A stretch of DNA of 64,000 nt from Hyaloraphidium curvatum (Eukaryota; Monoblepharomycota; Hyaloraphidiomycetes; Hyaloraphidiales; Hyaloraphidiaceae), in NCBI GenBank assembly GCA_025558095.1, contig JAIVFI010000003.1:682001-746000 (forward strand). The letters are read 5' to 3'. Every line of letters begins with the position of its first letter. The first letter of the stretch is position 1. The position numbers were made by a program, and so were the translations under genes. This document shows, one piece after another, positions 29,308 through 38,845 of this stretch. A model generated the notes under the pieces. The model made no database searches and was not told the DNA's origin. It saw nothing but the letters and a program-made list of their open reading frames with translations.

Positions 29308-31465
29308 TCACGAGCCTACCCTATTCAGGGGCGGCATGGCCAACTGCGGCATGTCGCTCGGCTTCGGCGCGGCCGTCTCTGAAGCGGGCTTCACAGGCGC
29401 CTGCGAAGCAGCCGCCGAAGCGCTCGCTGCGTACTGCTGAACAGAAGCAGGTCCGTTAGGCAGTGGCGAAGACTGCGTCGCCGCCGGGGCCACCGATGCA
29501 GGGTTCAACGGTGATGCAGCCGACCGATGCTGCATCGAGACGGGCGAGCCGTCCCGCGGACCCTCTGGGGTCCCAGCTCGGACAGCTCCGGCCACGAGCG
29601 GCTTCATCCTCCACCGGCCGAATCCCCTCTCCTGGTTGGCCATGAATGCCGCGCCATTCCGAGCGTAAAACATGACCCTCTTCAGGCGCAAGGCTTCGTG
29701 GTACAGTTCCAAAGTCGGCCGATTCTGGAGCAACCCGCTCTTCACGTGCCGGAGGAAGTTGTAGAAGTCGCACGTGGAGACGAGGCGATCCCGGCATACA
29801 CCACATAGTGGCGACCAAAGGTCCTGGTCCGAGAGGCGAAACTGGAAACGGCAAGAACCGCCAGTCGGGGTGAAGTTGCCGCACGCCTGGCACTGGTTCG
29901 GCGGCCCGACACCAGGCAGTCCCGAGAGTCGTTCCCACACGCTCTTTTCCCGAATCTGCTGCCTTCCAGCAGCACCCGTCGACGATCCTCCGAGGCCCGC
30001 GTAAGAAATCGTGGCCGAAAGCAGGGATTCAGACGAAGATCGGGGGGGCGGAGCCTGCACCATCAGCGGTCCCGAGACGCCGGTGGCGGGGTTCGGAGAA
30101 TTGCCCGCCGACGCATTCGGCACCTCCTGCACGAAGATCTTGTTGTCCACGATGGCTTCAATGACCTTCTTAACCGAAACCTGCGGGTTGCCTCCGAAGC
30201 GCAGCGTAGGTTCGATGTCGTCCTCGAGCGCCGTCTTCATGAAGGGCAGCTTTGCGATCGCGTTCAATCGAAGTCCGGACATGGCGGCAACAAACTCGAC
30301 AAACTCGGCCACCATGACGGGATCCAGCTGCAGGTCCTCCCCGTCGTTGACCGGGTGCAGCGTGCCGTCTTCACCAGCACCGACGCGCGAATCCATCGAC
30401 TTTCTCGACGGATCGTTCGTATCAGAGTAGAAGCTGTTGCGGCTTCCGGGTTCCATGCGGCCAAGGGTGGCAGCCACGGCCGCAGCGACAGCGGGGTTCC
30501 CGTTCCCGCTGTTGATCATGTCCGAGAGCGCCTCGTCCTGCTGCTCCCGCTCCGCCATGAACTCCTGCATTTTCTTCCTCAGCTCCCGGAGCTGCTGGCT
30601 CTCGGCCTCCAACCGAAGCTTCGTTTGCTGGAGCTCCTCCTCCAATATCTTCGAAGTCTTCTCCATCTGGAACGATTTCTGCGCCTCCTTGGCGACGAGG
30701 ACGTTCGCTTCTTCGAAAAGCTGGGACGTAAGCTGCTCGAGTTCGTCCTGAACGGCTTCCTTGGAATGCTGGAGCTCGGCACGCTGGGAAAACAGGGTGT
30801 CAGGAGACGCTCCGATGTCAACGGGGCCGCCGAACAGCCTCTCCGTCCGTCAAATAATAGTCAAATCCTCCCGAGCTCGCCGCAGCTATTGCCCATTTTA
30901 CCAGGCTCCGAATGCTCACTCTTTCAATCTCATCGACCAGCTTCTCCCCCATAATCTGCAGATCCCTCTGAGTCGCCAGCAACTCAGACTGCTTGTCCGC
31001 CAAAAGCCGCTCCAAATCCTCCGCACGCTTGCGGAGCGCGCCGACGGCGTGTGCTGCCGACGCATGGAGCCGCTTTTCCTCGTCGTGCAGGGAGGTGATC
31101 TGCTGCAGCTCCGTCTCCAGGCGAGCGCGATCCTCTGTTCGGACGCGGCGATCTCACGGTTCGTAACACGTTAGATGACGCAGACCGCCGTACTCACGCG
31201 TCAGGATGGAAATCTGGGCGCGGAGGGTATCGACATCCTGCGGCAGGCTGTGGGCGGCCTCGGCGCCCTCGGAACCGTCTCCGGATACGGCGAGCGAGAT
31301 GAGACGCTGCTTCAGCCTGTCAAGCTCGGATTGCGCCTCGGAATATGTATCCGCGGGCGGCGTGAGGGGAGATGGGGTCGGCGAGGGGTCCGACGGCACC
31401 GCGAGGGACGCCGCCGGGGCCGCCGCGCCACCGCCGGCAGGCGATGCCGCCGATAGGGTAGCCAT
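29308..31465 (-). CDS. Sec2/Rabin8-type Rab guanine nucleotide exchange factor
   Basis: Sec2-family proteins load GTP on Sec4/Rab8 to drive exocytosis. The catalytic coiled coil contains the diagnostic LEQLTSQLFEEANVLVAKEA, preceded by LQIMGEKLVDEIE and followed by a long heptad region. The C-terminal half holds the animal-type Rabin8/GRAB domain: paired Cys in QCQACGNF and LCGVCRDR, then STCDFYNFLRHVKSGLLQ and LRLKRVMFYARNG. The N-terminus (MATLSAASPAGGG) is Ala/Pro-rich and probably disordered. The C-terminus is a long Ala/Pro/Ser tail. One intron of about 138 nt near 30800-30940 is longer than usual here, and the first intron near 31140-31200 uses the donor GTGAGT. Yeast Sec2 lacks this C-terminal domain in recognisable form, so the protein resembles animal Rabin8 more. 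Confidence 0.88.
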
Positions 31466-31807
31466 GCGATCGCAAATCCGTCCGCCGGTGTCCGCGGATC
31501 TCAAGCTGGCATTGGGTCTATCGGAAGACGGAAGCTCGTGACGGCGCCGGCGCTCTCGGCCTGTGGCAATACGGGCCGAACGCTTCCCCCTCCTCCCGCT
31601 TCGCCACGGACCGGGACAGAGGTGGCTCGGAGGTAATACATACACTCAAATGCAAATGCTACAGGATCCTGCAATGCTCGGAGCTGCGATGCTGCAGTCC
31701 GCCAATCTTGGGGCCCCCTCTCCTCGCTCTGAATCGATCGAACAGCCCGCGTGCAGACCACGGTCGTGCCCGCAGGGCCGCCGACAAAGACGCCGCTCGA
31801 AGACAGA
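31466..31807. other. Intergenic region, 342 bp
   Basis: This gap lies upstream of the Sec2/Rabin8 gene start (31465) and downstream of the PP1 stop (31808), both on the minus strand. It must hold the PP1 3' end and the Rabin8 promoter. Open frames on both strands look like GC-rich chance frames. I see no RNA gene or repeat here. Confidence 0.6.
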
Positions 31808-33133
31808 TCAGATGGTTTTCGCCATGTCCTTCTTCTTCTTCGTACGCGGGGGGGTGACGGGCCGGCCCGAGTTGATGCCTCCGTAGGCGTACTTTTGCTT
31901 CTTCTCCGCGGGTTTCAGGATCTGAAGTGCGCGTGGGAAAGGACGAGCATGAGAAGGCAGATAAGGATGCTTCGCCCGAAAAAGAACGCACCTGGAACGA
32001 GCACATGAGGGTTTCGTCCACGCTCATCATCGCTCCGGCATTGTCGAACTCTCCGCAGTAATTCGGCGCCGAGAAGAGCGTGACCAGCTGCCGTTTTGCA
32101 AAGAACTCGTAGCCGTCCTCCACGACTTGGTGCGCCCTGCAGATCAAGTCGAGGTCGTGCTTCTGCAGGAACCGGCTCACGACGTCCGGTCCGAACGTGA
32201 AGCTGACGCCGCGGTCGTTCTCGCTCCAGCCGGTGATGTCCTTATCCGGATCCGACCAGAGCAGGTCGCAAAGCAGGCCTGGCGGACGGTGATGTCGGGT
32301 CAGCCCCTCCCTGCACCGCGCGGACGGAGGGACCCACCAGTGTCGGGGACGTCCGTCGGGCGCATGACCTTCCGGATCTGGTCCATGTTCTGCAGGTCGG
32401 GGGAGAGCCCGCCGTGCATCGTGAAGATTTTCTCATCGATGATGGCGGCGATGGGCAGGCAGTTGAAGCAGTCCGTGAAGGTCTTCCAGAGCTTGATGTT
32501 GTATCTCCGCTTGCCTGCGCGCGAGCAAGGGTCAGCGCCGGACGGCGCAGCGGGGCATGGCAGCGCCGCGGACCCACATTCGTCGTAGAAGCCGTAGATG
32601 CGGTTGATGCTCGCGCACTCGTGGTTCCCGCGCAGAATGAAGAAGTTCTCGGGGTATTTGATTTTGTAGGCGAGGAGGAGGCAGATGGTCTCGAGCGACT
32701 GCTTGCCGCGGTCGACGTAGTCGCCGAGGAAGAGGTAGTTGGCCTCGGGCGGGAAGCCGCCGTACTCGAACAGCCGCAGCAGGTCGTAGTACTGGCCGTG
32801 GATGTCGCCTGCGGGGCGGCGGCGCCGGCACGCACGGCGGATCAGCGGCGGCGCGGGGCGGCGGCGGGCGTTCGCACCGCAAATCTTGATTGGGGCCTCG
32901 AGCTCGAGCAGGATGGGCTGGCCGATGAAGATGTCGCGCGACTTGGTGCACAGGTAGCGGATCTCGTGCTCGGCCAGCTGCACCTGCTTGCCGGGCCGCG
33001 AGCCGCGCACTGCGGGCGGGGCGGATGGCGGCGGCGGCGGTCAGCGGGGGCCGCGGCGGCGGCGCGCGCGCGCACCTTCGAGCAGCCGCTCGATGATGGA
33101 GTCGACGTCGACGTCCTGCGCGGTCGGCTCCAT
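31808..33133 (-). CDS. PPP1C: Protein phosphatase PP1 catalytic subunit
   Basis: PP1 is the major Ser/Thr phosphatase of mitosis, glycogen metabolism and splicing. All metallophosphatase motifs are present: [54 protein letters not shown], the MHGGLSP motif and the C-terminal [17 protein letters not shown] and [17 protein letters not shown]. Several introns interrupt it; one splits just before the first GD motif. The last exon, after an intron that begins just after MCSFQ, encodes [15 protein letters not shown] and a basic tail [12 protein letters not shown]. The ATG at 33133 ([19 protein letters not shown]) matches the usual N-terminus. Length is about 320 aa, normal for PP1. The FxxxR-type differences that separate PP2A are absent. 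Confidence 0.95.
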
Positions 33134-33279
33134 GGCGGCGCGGGTCCGCGGGCCGCGGCGCAGGGGGCGGGGGAGGAGTGGGCCAACTGACGACCAGAGG
33201 GTCAAGGGACGCCGGGGGAGCCAGTCGAGAGGGACGGCGGCCGGCCCAACCAACGCAAAAAACAGCATCAATTCAAACG

Positions 33280-35219
33280 CTAAGAAGAAGATCGCCTTCG
33301 GGCCATGGACTGCTTGACCTTCTCACGCAGTCGCTGCTCTTCGGCCTCCGCGTCCGTCCCCTCCCGTCCCTTGCCGTCCCCATCCTGTGGGGGGCGGTCA
33401 GAAGCCGCCAGAAGCAGCAAGAAACATAGCTAGGCTACCCTGCGCGAAGATCGCGAGTCGGCCGACGAATCGCGAGCCCGCTTGCGGTCGCGCGGCGAGG
33501 ATGATCGGGACCGGCTCCTCGAGCGGCGGCGATCCCTCCCTTTCTCCCCATGCGTCTTCTGGTCGCGGCGTTCTTCCGCTCTCGATGTCGCGGAGGATTC
33601 GCTGCTGGATAGGCTGCGCCGGCGGGCGCCGCCGCCCTTCCCAGACTCCGAAGGCTTCTCCGGCCTCCTGTGGCCGCCAGCGGGGGAACCACGACTGCTC
33701 GAGCGATCCCGCTCCGCTTTTCGCCTGCCGCCCCTCTCCTTCGAATCCTCGCGTGGCCGGCGGCGCTCGTCCGAGCGGCTCCGTCGCCGCTCGCGGTCCC
33801 CCCTTTCGTACCGTCCGGACCCCTCGGCGTCCCGCGACCGGCCGCCGTAGCGGTCGCTCCCTCGATCGTCTCGGGAAGAACGCGAGTAGCGGACCTCTTC
33901 GCTGCGGCTTCGGTCCCTCCGCCGGCGGTCCCGGCTTCGGCTCCTCGAATGCCTCCGCCTGGCACGACGATGAAGTAGTGAGTTCAACCATTGACGATCT
34001 CTCGAAGCAGCTGAGCAGTACCTCCTCGAATCGTAGCCGCTCCGTCTCGGACTGCGCTCGCGGCTCGAGCTCCTGCTGCGGTGCCGGTACGAATCCCTCC
34101 GGCGATCCGACTCGCTGCTTGATGCCCTGCCGCGCCGCTGCATTTCCGGTTGCCGCGGCCTGCTTGCCTCGGGCCGCATTCGGCTTTCCCGATCCTGGGG
34201 TGCCCCGAATCAGCGACATCCCCTTCGGAGCGGCTTGTTTGACCCCACCGCCCTCTCCCGTTCCCTCGCTCGCTGCACCTGCATCTCCACGGCCCTGTCT
34301 CGGTCGCGGACTTCTCTTGCCTGCGCCGCCAGGCGCTGTTCATCGCGCTGGTGAGGGGGGTGAGTCACGGCTGTCGGGCGCAAATCGCCCCCACACACCT
34401 GCTCGGCCGCCATGTGCTGCTTCTTCTGCTCAATAAACTCCTTTGGCACGCCCTGAATTCCGTCCTGAGCACTCAGCAGTAGCTTCCAAAGCTCCTCCAC
34501 GAAAGGGCCGGCGGATTTCTCCAGGAACCCGGTCAGCTCGATCTGCATCTTCCGCGGGTCAGGACTCTGTTCAAGGAAAGCGGGATCAGCTTCATTCTCA
34601 TCGCCGAAGCCCGGAGTCGGTCCACCTCGTTTTCGAGCATGTTGAAGACAAATTCAATCACGACCTCGTCCTCGAAACCCAGCAGGTCCACGACCTTCCG
34701 CGTGATCCAGGGCTTGATGACCTTGAGCTGCACTTTGCTCATCTTGACCTGTCCGGAGAGTCCGGGAAAGGGGTGATATGAGCCGCCGCTCGTCCTCTGC
34801 GCGCCAGCTGTCTGGCTCAGGGAGGCCGGCCGAAGAGGGAGCTACGCCCTGCAGATGACCCTTGACGGTGCCTCCGCCATTAGTACGCCCCTGGCACGCT
34901 CTCCAGGCGGCTGTGATACCTGGCAGAGGCCCCTAGCCGGCCAGCAAGTTCCTCCCGTTCCCCGGTATCGCAGGCTTCGCGTGAACGACGCCATTTAGGA
35001 CCAGCTCCGCTCCACCTTTCCTCCGCTTCCCTTCACTGGATTCCATCCTACCTTTTGCGAGAAGACGGCTGGGAACTTCATGCTCTTGAGGAGCTTTTTC
35101 TGCAGCCCGGGAGCGACATGAGAGTCCGGCCGTCGCGATCGCGGGGACGGGGCCGGGCGCACCTCCTTGTCCGCGAATCGGCCATCTTGCTCGGCAGAAG
35201 CGCCCTTGAACGCGTCCAT
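33280..35219 (-). CDS. SRRM1: SRRM1 (SRm160) splicing coactivator, PWI domain plus RS domain
   Basis: SRRM1 is an RS-rich nuclear coactivator that bridges SR proteins and the exon junction complex. Exon 1 (MDAFKGASAEQDGRFADKE) and exon 2 (KKLLKSMKFPAVFSQK) match the family N-terminus. A 303 nt intron (34749-35051) then leads to VKMSKVQLKVIKPWITRKV. The PWI domain continues with VDLLGFEDEVVIEFVFNMLE and GFLEKSAGPFVEELWKLLLS. A long Arg/Ser-rich domain follows (33435-34000). A last exon after a short intron encodes EEQRLREKVKQSMARRRSSS, which matches the conserved C-terminal helix LREKALRSM of animal SRRM1. Reading through the 303 nt intron gives a stop, so retention would truncate the protein before the PWI domain. 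The start codon faces the cyclin gene across 97 bp. Confidence 0.88.
34749..35051 (-). other. Long intron of SRRM1 (303 nt)
   Basis: Donor GTAGGATG follows QK and acceptor CCGGACAG precedes VKMSKV. It is about six times the usual intron length in this window. Retention gives a premature stop soon after the N-terminal exons. Confidence 0.7.
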
Positions 35220-35316
35220 CGCCGTGCAGAGGAGGAGTGTGCGCTTCGACGGACGAGCGCGGCTCTCCGCCCTCGGCACTCATCACCCAGTTCCCCCCCC
35301 CTCCCCGTCGGCCACG

Positions 35317-36429
35317 ATGGGCAAGGCGAAAGCAGCGAAAAGGAGGCTCCTCCGGCGGAGCCAGTCCGACAGGGACCGGGAAGAGTCCTTCTTCGACAAG
35401 GGGAAGCAGCTCTCCAACCCACTGCGGGAGTACAGAGAGTTTCTCGGCGATGCGCGGAGCCGCGGCCTTCCGACCGGCGATGCGGCATTCCTCGGCCTTC
35501 CCCTCCTTCTGGTGGACCTCACCTCCCAGATCATTCTCGCGCTCATCAGCGGGGGCCAGCTGTCGCAGGGTGCCTTGGGCGCCCCCGAGCTGCCGGCCTC
35601 CCCGTCTTCGGATCCCACCGGAGCCATGACCTTCATCCGGAAGGTCCTACGCCGCGCCAAGATGGACGTCACGAGCCTCGTTTGTGCCATCCTCTTCACC
35701 CAACGCCTTCGCGACAAGGGGGCGACGCTCTCCGACGATCCCGGCGCCACCTTCCTCGCCGCGTTGATCGTCTCGGATAAATATCTGGCAGACGCCACCT
35801 ACACGAATGCGGACTGGGCCGAATTCAGCGAGCACCGGTACGAGTTGGAGGAACTCAATCGCCTGGAACGGGACCTGCTTGCCTCCCTGGACTACCGGCT
35901 CTCCATCACGGCCGAGGAGTACGACACGTTCCTGCACCAACTGGACACGCTGCTTTCGCTCCAGCAGATCAGCTGGGACTCGCTTTCGTACCGCGACCTT
36001 GTCACTCTCCTGCAGTACCCCACGGTGCTGGGTCGCCACATCCTTCTTCCGGCCCACATGCACGGCCTCCCCACCCTCGATGCCGTGATGCTGCTCCTCA
36101 AGACCCTCGGTGGCCTCGCTTCGACCTACCTTTCTGCCGTTCTGGTCACAGCTGCAGTGCTCAGTGCTTTCTCGCACAGCTCGCCGTCGCCTTCCGGGCC
36201 CATGAAAGAGCTGCTGCCGCTGATGCAGCTTTCCGATGCTGCCGCTATCATCCAAGAACCATACTTCGTGGCACTTCCGCCACAGTTCGGCCGTTACCAG
36301 AGCCGCATGCGCTCCAAGGTTGCCGTTGCACCGCTGGCGATGTCTTTACATCGCGCCTCGTGCAAGACGCATTTGCTTTGCCAATGGGACACAAATGGAA
36401 ATCGGACGAGGTTGCTGCATGTTGCCTAG
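35317..36429 (+). CDS. CNPPD1: CNPPD1-like cyclin (Pho80/Pas1 type)
   Basis: This single-exon gene encodes 370 aa. The cyclin box is visible in FIRKVLRRAKMDVTSLVCAI, LAALIVSDKYLADATYTNAD and LNRLERDLLASLDYRLSITA, with SYRDLVTLLQYPTVLGRH following. The spacing of these blocks and the YxDLxxLLxxPT motif resemble animal CNPPD1, a Pho80-like cyclin. A hydrophobic stretch LSAVLVTAAVLSAF further on also parallels CNPPD1, which may associate with membranes. The partner kinase is not identifiable here. The ATG at 35317 (MGKAKAAKRRLLRRSQ) gives a basic N-terminus. It is divergent from SRRM1 by 97 bp and converges on MetAP with 48 bp between stops. A fungal PCL-type cyclin is the main alternative. Confidence 0.75.
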   Translation: MGKAKAAKRRLLRRSQSDRDREESFFDKGKQLSNPLREYREFLGDARSRGLPTGDAAFLGLPLLLVDLTSQIILALISGGQLSQGALGAPELPASPSSDPTGAMTFIRKVLRRAKMDVTSLVCAILFTQRLRDKGATLSDDPGATFLAALIVSDKYLADATYTNADWAEFSEHRYELEELNRLERDLLASLDYRLSITAEEYDTFLHQLDTLLSLQQISWDSLSYRDLVTLLQYPTVLGRHILLPAHMHGLPTLDAVMLLLKTLGGLASTYLSAVLVTAAVLSAFSHSSPSPSGPMKELLPLMQLSDAAAIIQEPYFVALPPQFGRYQSRMRSKVAVAPLAMSLHRASCKTHLLCQWDTNGNRTRLLHVA

Positions 36430-36477
36430 AAACTGTTGGCGTCTGCAATTTGAACTGTCTTTTGGCAAGCTTGTACT

Positions 36478-37665
36478 CTACAATGTCATCACGCTCGCGC
36501 CGTCAGAAGTTATCAGCACAGTGTGCTCGAATTGCGCGGATCGTCCACCGTCCTGTGACGCAACGGTCCATCCATCTGCCGTGATCGTGAGGCGGGGCCC
36601 GCTACCATGTGCGTATCGCGCTCACCCCCCCACTTTACCTCGGCATCGCTCCCTTGACAAAGCAGCGGTTCGATGGTGAACGTCATGCCCTCCTCCATGA
36701 CGCCATCATCTTCATTGTCTGATAGACTCTCTCAAGACACGGAAATTTGTGCAAAGCAACTAGGAATAGGACTCACAATGGTGATACACGAGGGGCAGCT
36801 CGTGAAAACTCCGGCCAATGCCGTGCCCACAATACGACTTGCTGACGGTGTATCCCTCTTTTCTGGCAAGGATCGATATTGTCTGCTACGTGTGAAGAAA
36901 CGAACAGCTTCGGGGCTAAAGACGAGGGTTTCGCACCTTGCCAATTAAACTAAAAGGCGTCCCAGGTCCGCACACCGCAATGGCTCGTCGCAGCGCTTCG
37001 TGAGTGACCTCCACGAGTCTGCGGCCCTCGGAATCTACGTCCCCGACCAGAAATGTCGCCGAAGTGTCGCCGTGAAAGCCGGAGTGGAACACTGTTACGT
37101 CCACGTTGATCAAGTCGCCGGACTCCAAGGGCCGGTCGTCCGGTATGCCGTGCACCATGACGTTCGACACGGAGGTGCATATTGAGTTCGGAAAGCCCAT
37201 GTACCCCAGCGGCGACGGATACCCTTTTCCGGCGATTATGGCGTCGTAAACGGCCGAATCTATCTCGTCCGTCGTGACCCCGGGTCTGATCATCTTCGAG
37301 GCCACCTGCAGAGCCTCGGCAGCCAAACGTGTCGCATTCCGCATGAGATCCACGTCCCGGGGGCTCTTAAGCTCCAAGGCGCCGCTCAACTCCGGGAGAC
37401 CGGTCCTGTTCCGCACGTAGTCTGGAACATCGATATGCACGGGGACCGGAGGGCGCGGGGTTGGCCTGAGCACCCTTCCCTTGGGCTCCACTACGAGCGG
37501 AAAGGCGCCGAAACGGCCCCGCGGGCTCGCGGGCGCTGTAGTTCGTCGTGGAAGGCGCACGGAGGCTCCGCTAGAGAACCTCGCCATCGAGCCCCGGATC
37601 CGCGGCGCAGGACCCAAAAATGCGCTTTGCAGTTCGCAAAAAAGTGTTCGATTCAAGCTCTGCAT
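36478..37665 (-). CDS. METAP1D: Methionine aminopeptidase type 1, mitochondrial (MAP1D-like)
   Basis: The enzyme removes N-terminal methionine from organelle-made proteins. The first about 50 residues (starting MQSLNRTLFCELQSAFLG) are rich in Arg, Ser and Ala with no clustered acids, as in a mitochondrial presequence. The cytosolic MetAP1 zinc-finger domain is missing. The five metal ligands are present: two Asp in NVDVTVFHSGFHGDTSATF, His in YCGHGIGRSFHELP, Glu in MTFTIEP and Glu in SAQFEHTVLIT. Four exons are needed. The last junction joins EVKWG to DGWTVASQDGGRSAQFEHT using donor GTGAGC, and the protein ends MTL at 36478. The open frame downstream of the third exon is misleading, because only this splice restores the conserved C-terminus. 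Confidence 0.9.
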
Positions 37666-37814
37666 CGCTAATTCGGTGATTCGTGGCCCACGTCCGGGGA
37701 GCGTTTGTTTACGCGACGTCGGCGTGCCGGTGCCTCGAATCCTCGCCGCCTGTTTCCCCCCGTTCCTGCTGGGACCTCCCGAGCCGGGGCAGGCGTCTCG
37801 AAGCCAGAGCGAGG

Positions 37815-38765
37815 ATGCAACCTGCCAGACGCGGGGGCAACTGGCTGGGACTCCTCCTTTCCTTCGCCGCCGTTCAGCGCGCGGTGCATGTTTATGGAGC
37901 CGAATCGGTCTCCGTCACGACCTTCTTCGAAGGGGCCAGCTGTCGTAGCCCGATAAGTTCATCTGGACCAGCCGTGCCACTGCGAGGCACGGGCTTGAAC
38001 TGCTCCTCTCCGGAGCTCTCGCACAACGCCAGTCTGGGCAAATGCCTCGCCGCTCCTCTCCCGGGGCTGTCACGGACATCCACATGTGCGGCCGGGCCCC
38101 TCGTCGTGCCCCCGCAGGCCCGCAACAACACGATCTGGGCGACTGCCACCGTATTCGGCGACGCCGAATGCACACAACCGCTGTCGAACATCTCGTTCTC
38201 GCATTCCAACTCTCGCGGGAAGCATTGCGTTCCTCTGGGATCGCTCGCGGGAACGGGGCGGCAAACGCCGTACGCAACTTTTTTCTGCTACCCCGCACCG
38301 CATTACGAGCCGTTTCCACCGGGGTCGGGGATGGTGTTTTTGTACAACGACAGTTCCTGCCGGCACCTTGTCGCTGGGCAGGCCGGGCTGACCCTCCGCT
38401 ATTGGGACCTTTCCTCCCCGAATGACAGCGCGCCGCACTGCCAAGCGATCGATGGGCTCGGCGGTTTCAGCGGCTACTGCGGACTGGCTATGCGACGCGG
38501 CCGCCCGGACGGCGGAGGCGTCTTTCTCAACCCGGGCACTCTGATGGCAGCCAACACCACCGAGAACAATGGGACTTCCACTATGACCACTAGCACAACC
38601 CAATCTGCTACGACATCGACGGTTGCACGCCCCAGAGTGGCCTTTGCGACCTACGAGGTGCCTCGGACAACACCGGTCGAATCTGCCGGGGTGCAGCGTC
38701 GAGCTTCCTTCGGGTTGATAAATGCAATGCTTGTAGCGTCGTCGCTCGTTGGCTTTATCGCATAG
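37815..38765 (+). CDS. Secreted Cys-rich protein with three internal repeats and GPI-like C-terminus
   Basis: I do not recognise a family. This is a single exon of 316 aa. Residues 1-29 form a signal peptide (MQPARRGGNWLGLLLSFAAV then VHVYGA). The mature part has ten cysteines and about eight N-glycosylation sequons. Three segments look like copies of one unit: VTTFFEGASC, ATVFGDAEC and MVFLYNDSSC, each an aromatic/aliphatic strand, a short turn with Gly, Asp or Asn, and a Cys. A Thr/Ser-rich stalk (TSTMTTSTTQSATTSTVA) follows. The extreme C-terminus, GLINAMLVASSLVGFIA, is hydrophobic after a basic QRR, as in GPI-anchor signals. It is most likely a cell-surface or cell-wall protein. It is the only intronless secreted gene in the window. 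Confidence 0.8.
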   Translation: MQPARRGGNWLGLLLSFAAVQRAVHVYGAESVSVTTFFEGASCRSPISSSGPAVPLRGTGLNCSSPELSHNASLGKCLAAPLPGLSRTSTCAAGPLVVPPQARNNTIWATATVFGDAECTQPLSNISFSHSNSRGKHCVPLGSLAGTGRQTPYATFFCYPAPHYEPFPPGSGMVFLYNDSSCRHLVAGQAGLTLRYWDLSSPNDSAPHCQAIDGLGGFSGYCGLAMRRGRPDGGGVFLNPGTLMAANTTENNGTSTMTTSTTQSATTSTVARPRVAFATYEVPRTTPVESAGVQRRASFGLINAMLVASSLVGFIA

Positions 38766-38845
38766 ATCGATACTGTGCAGGAGTATAGGACGGGCGGAGC
38801 TCGGTCAAAGTGGACGGCCGTCCCACAACTCCCCATTCCCCCACG

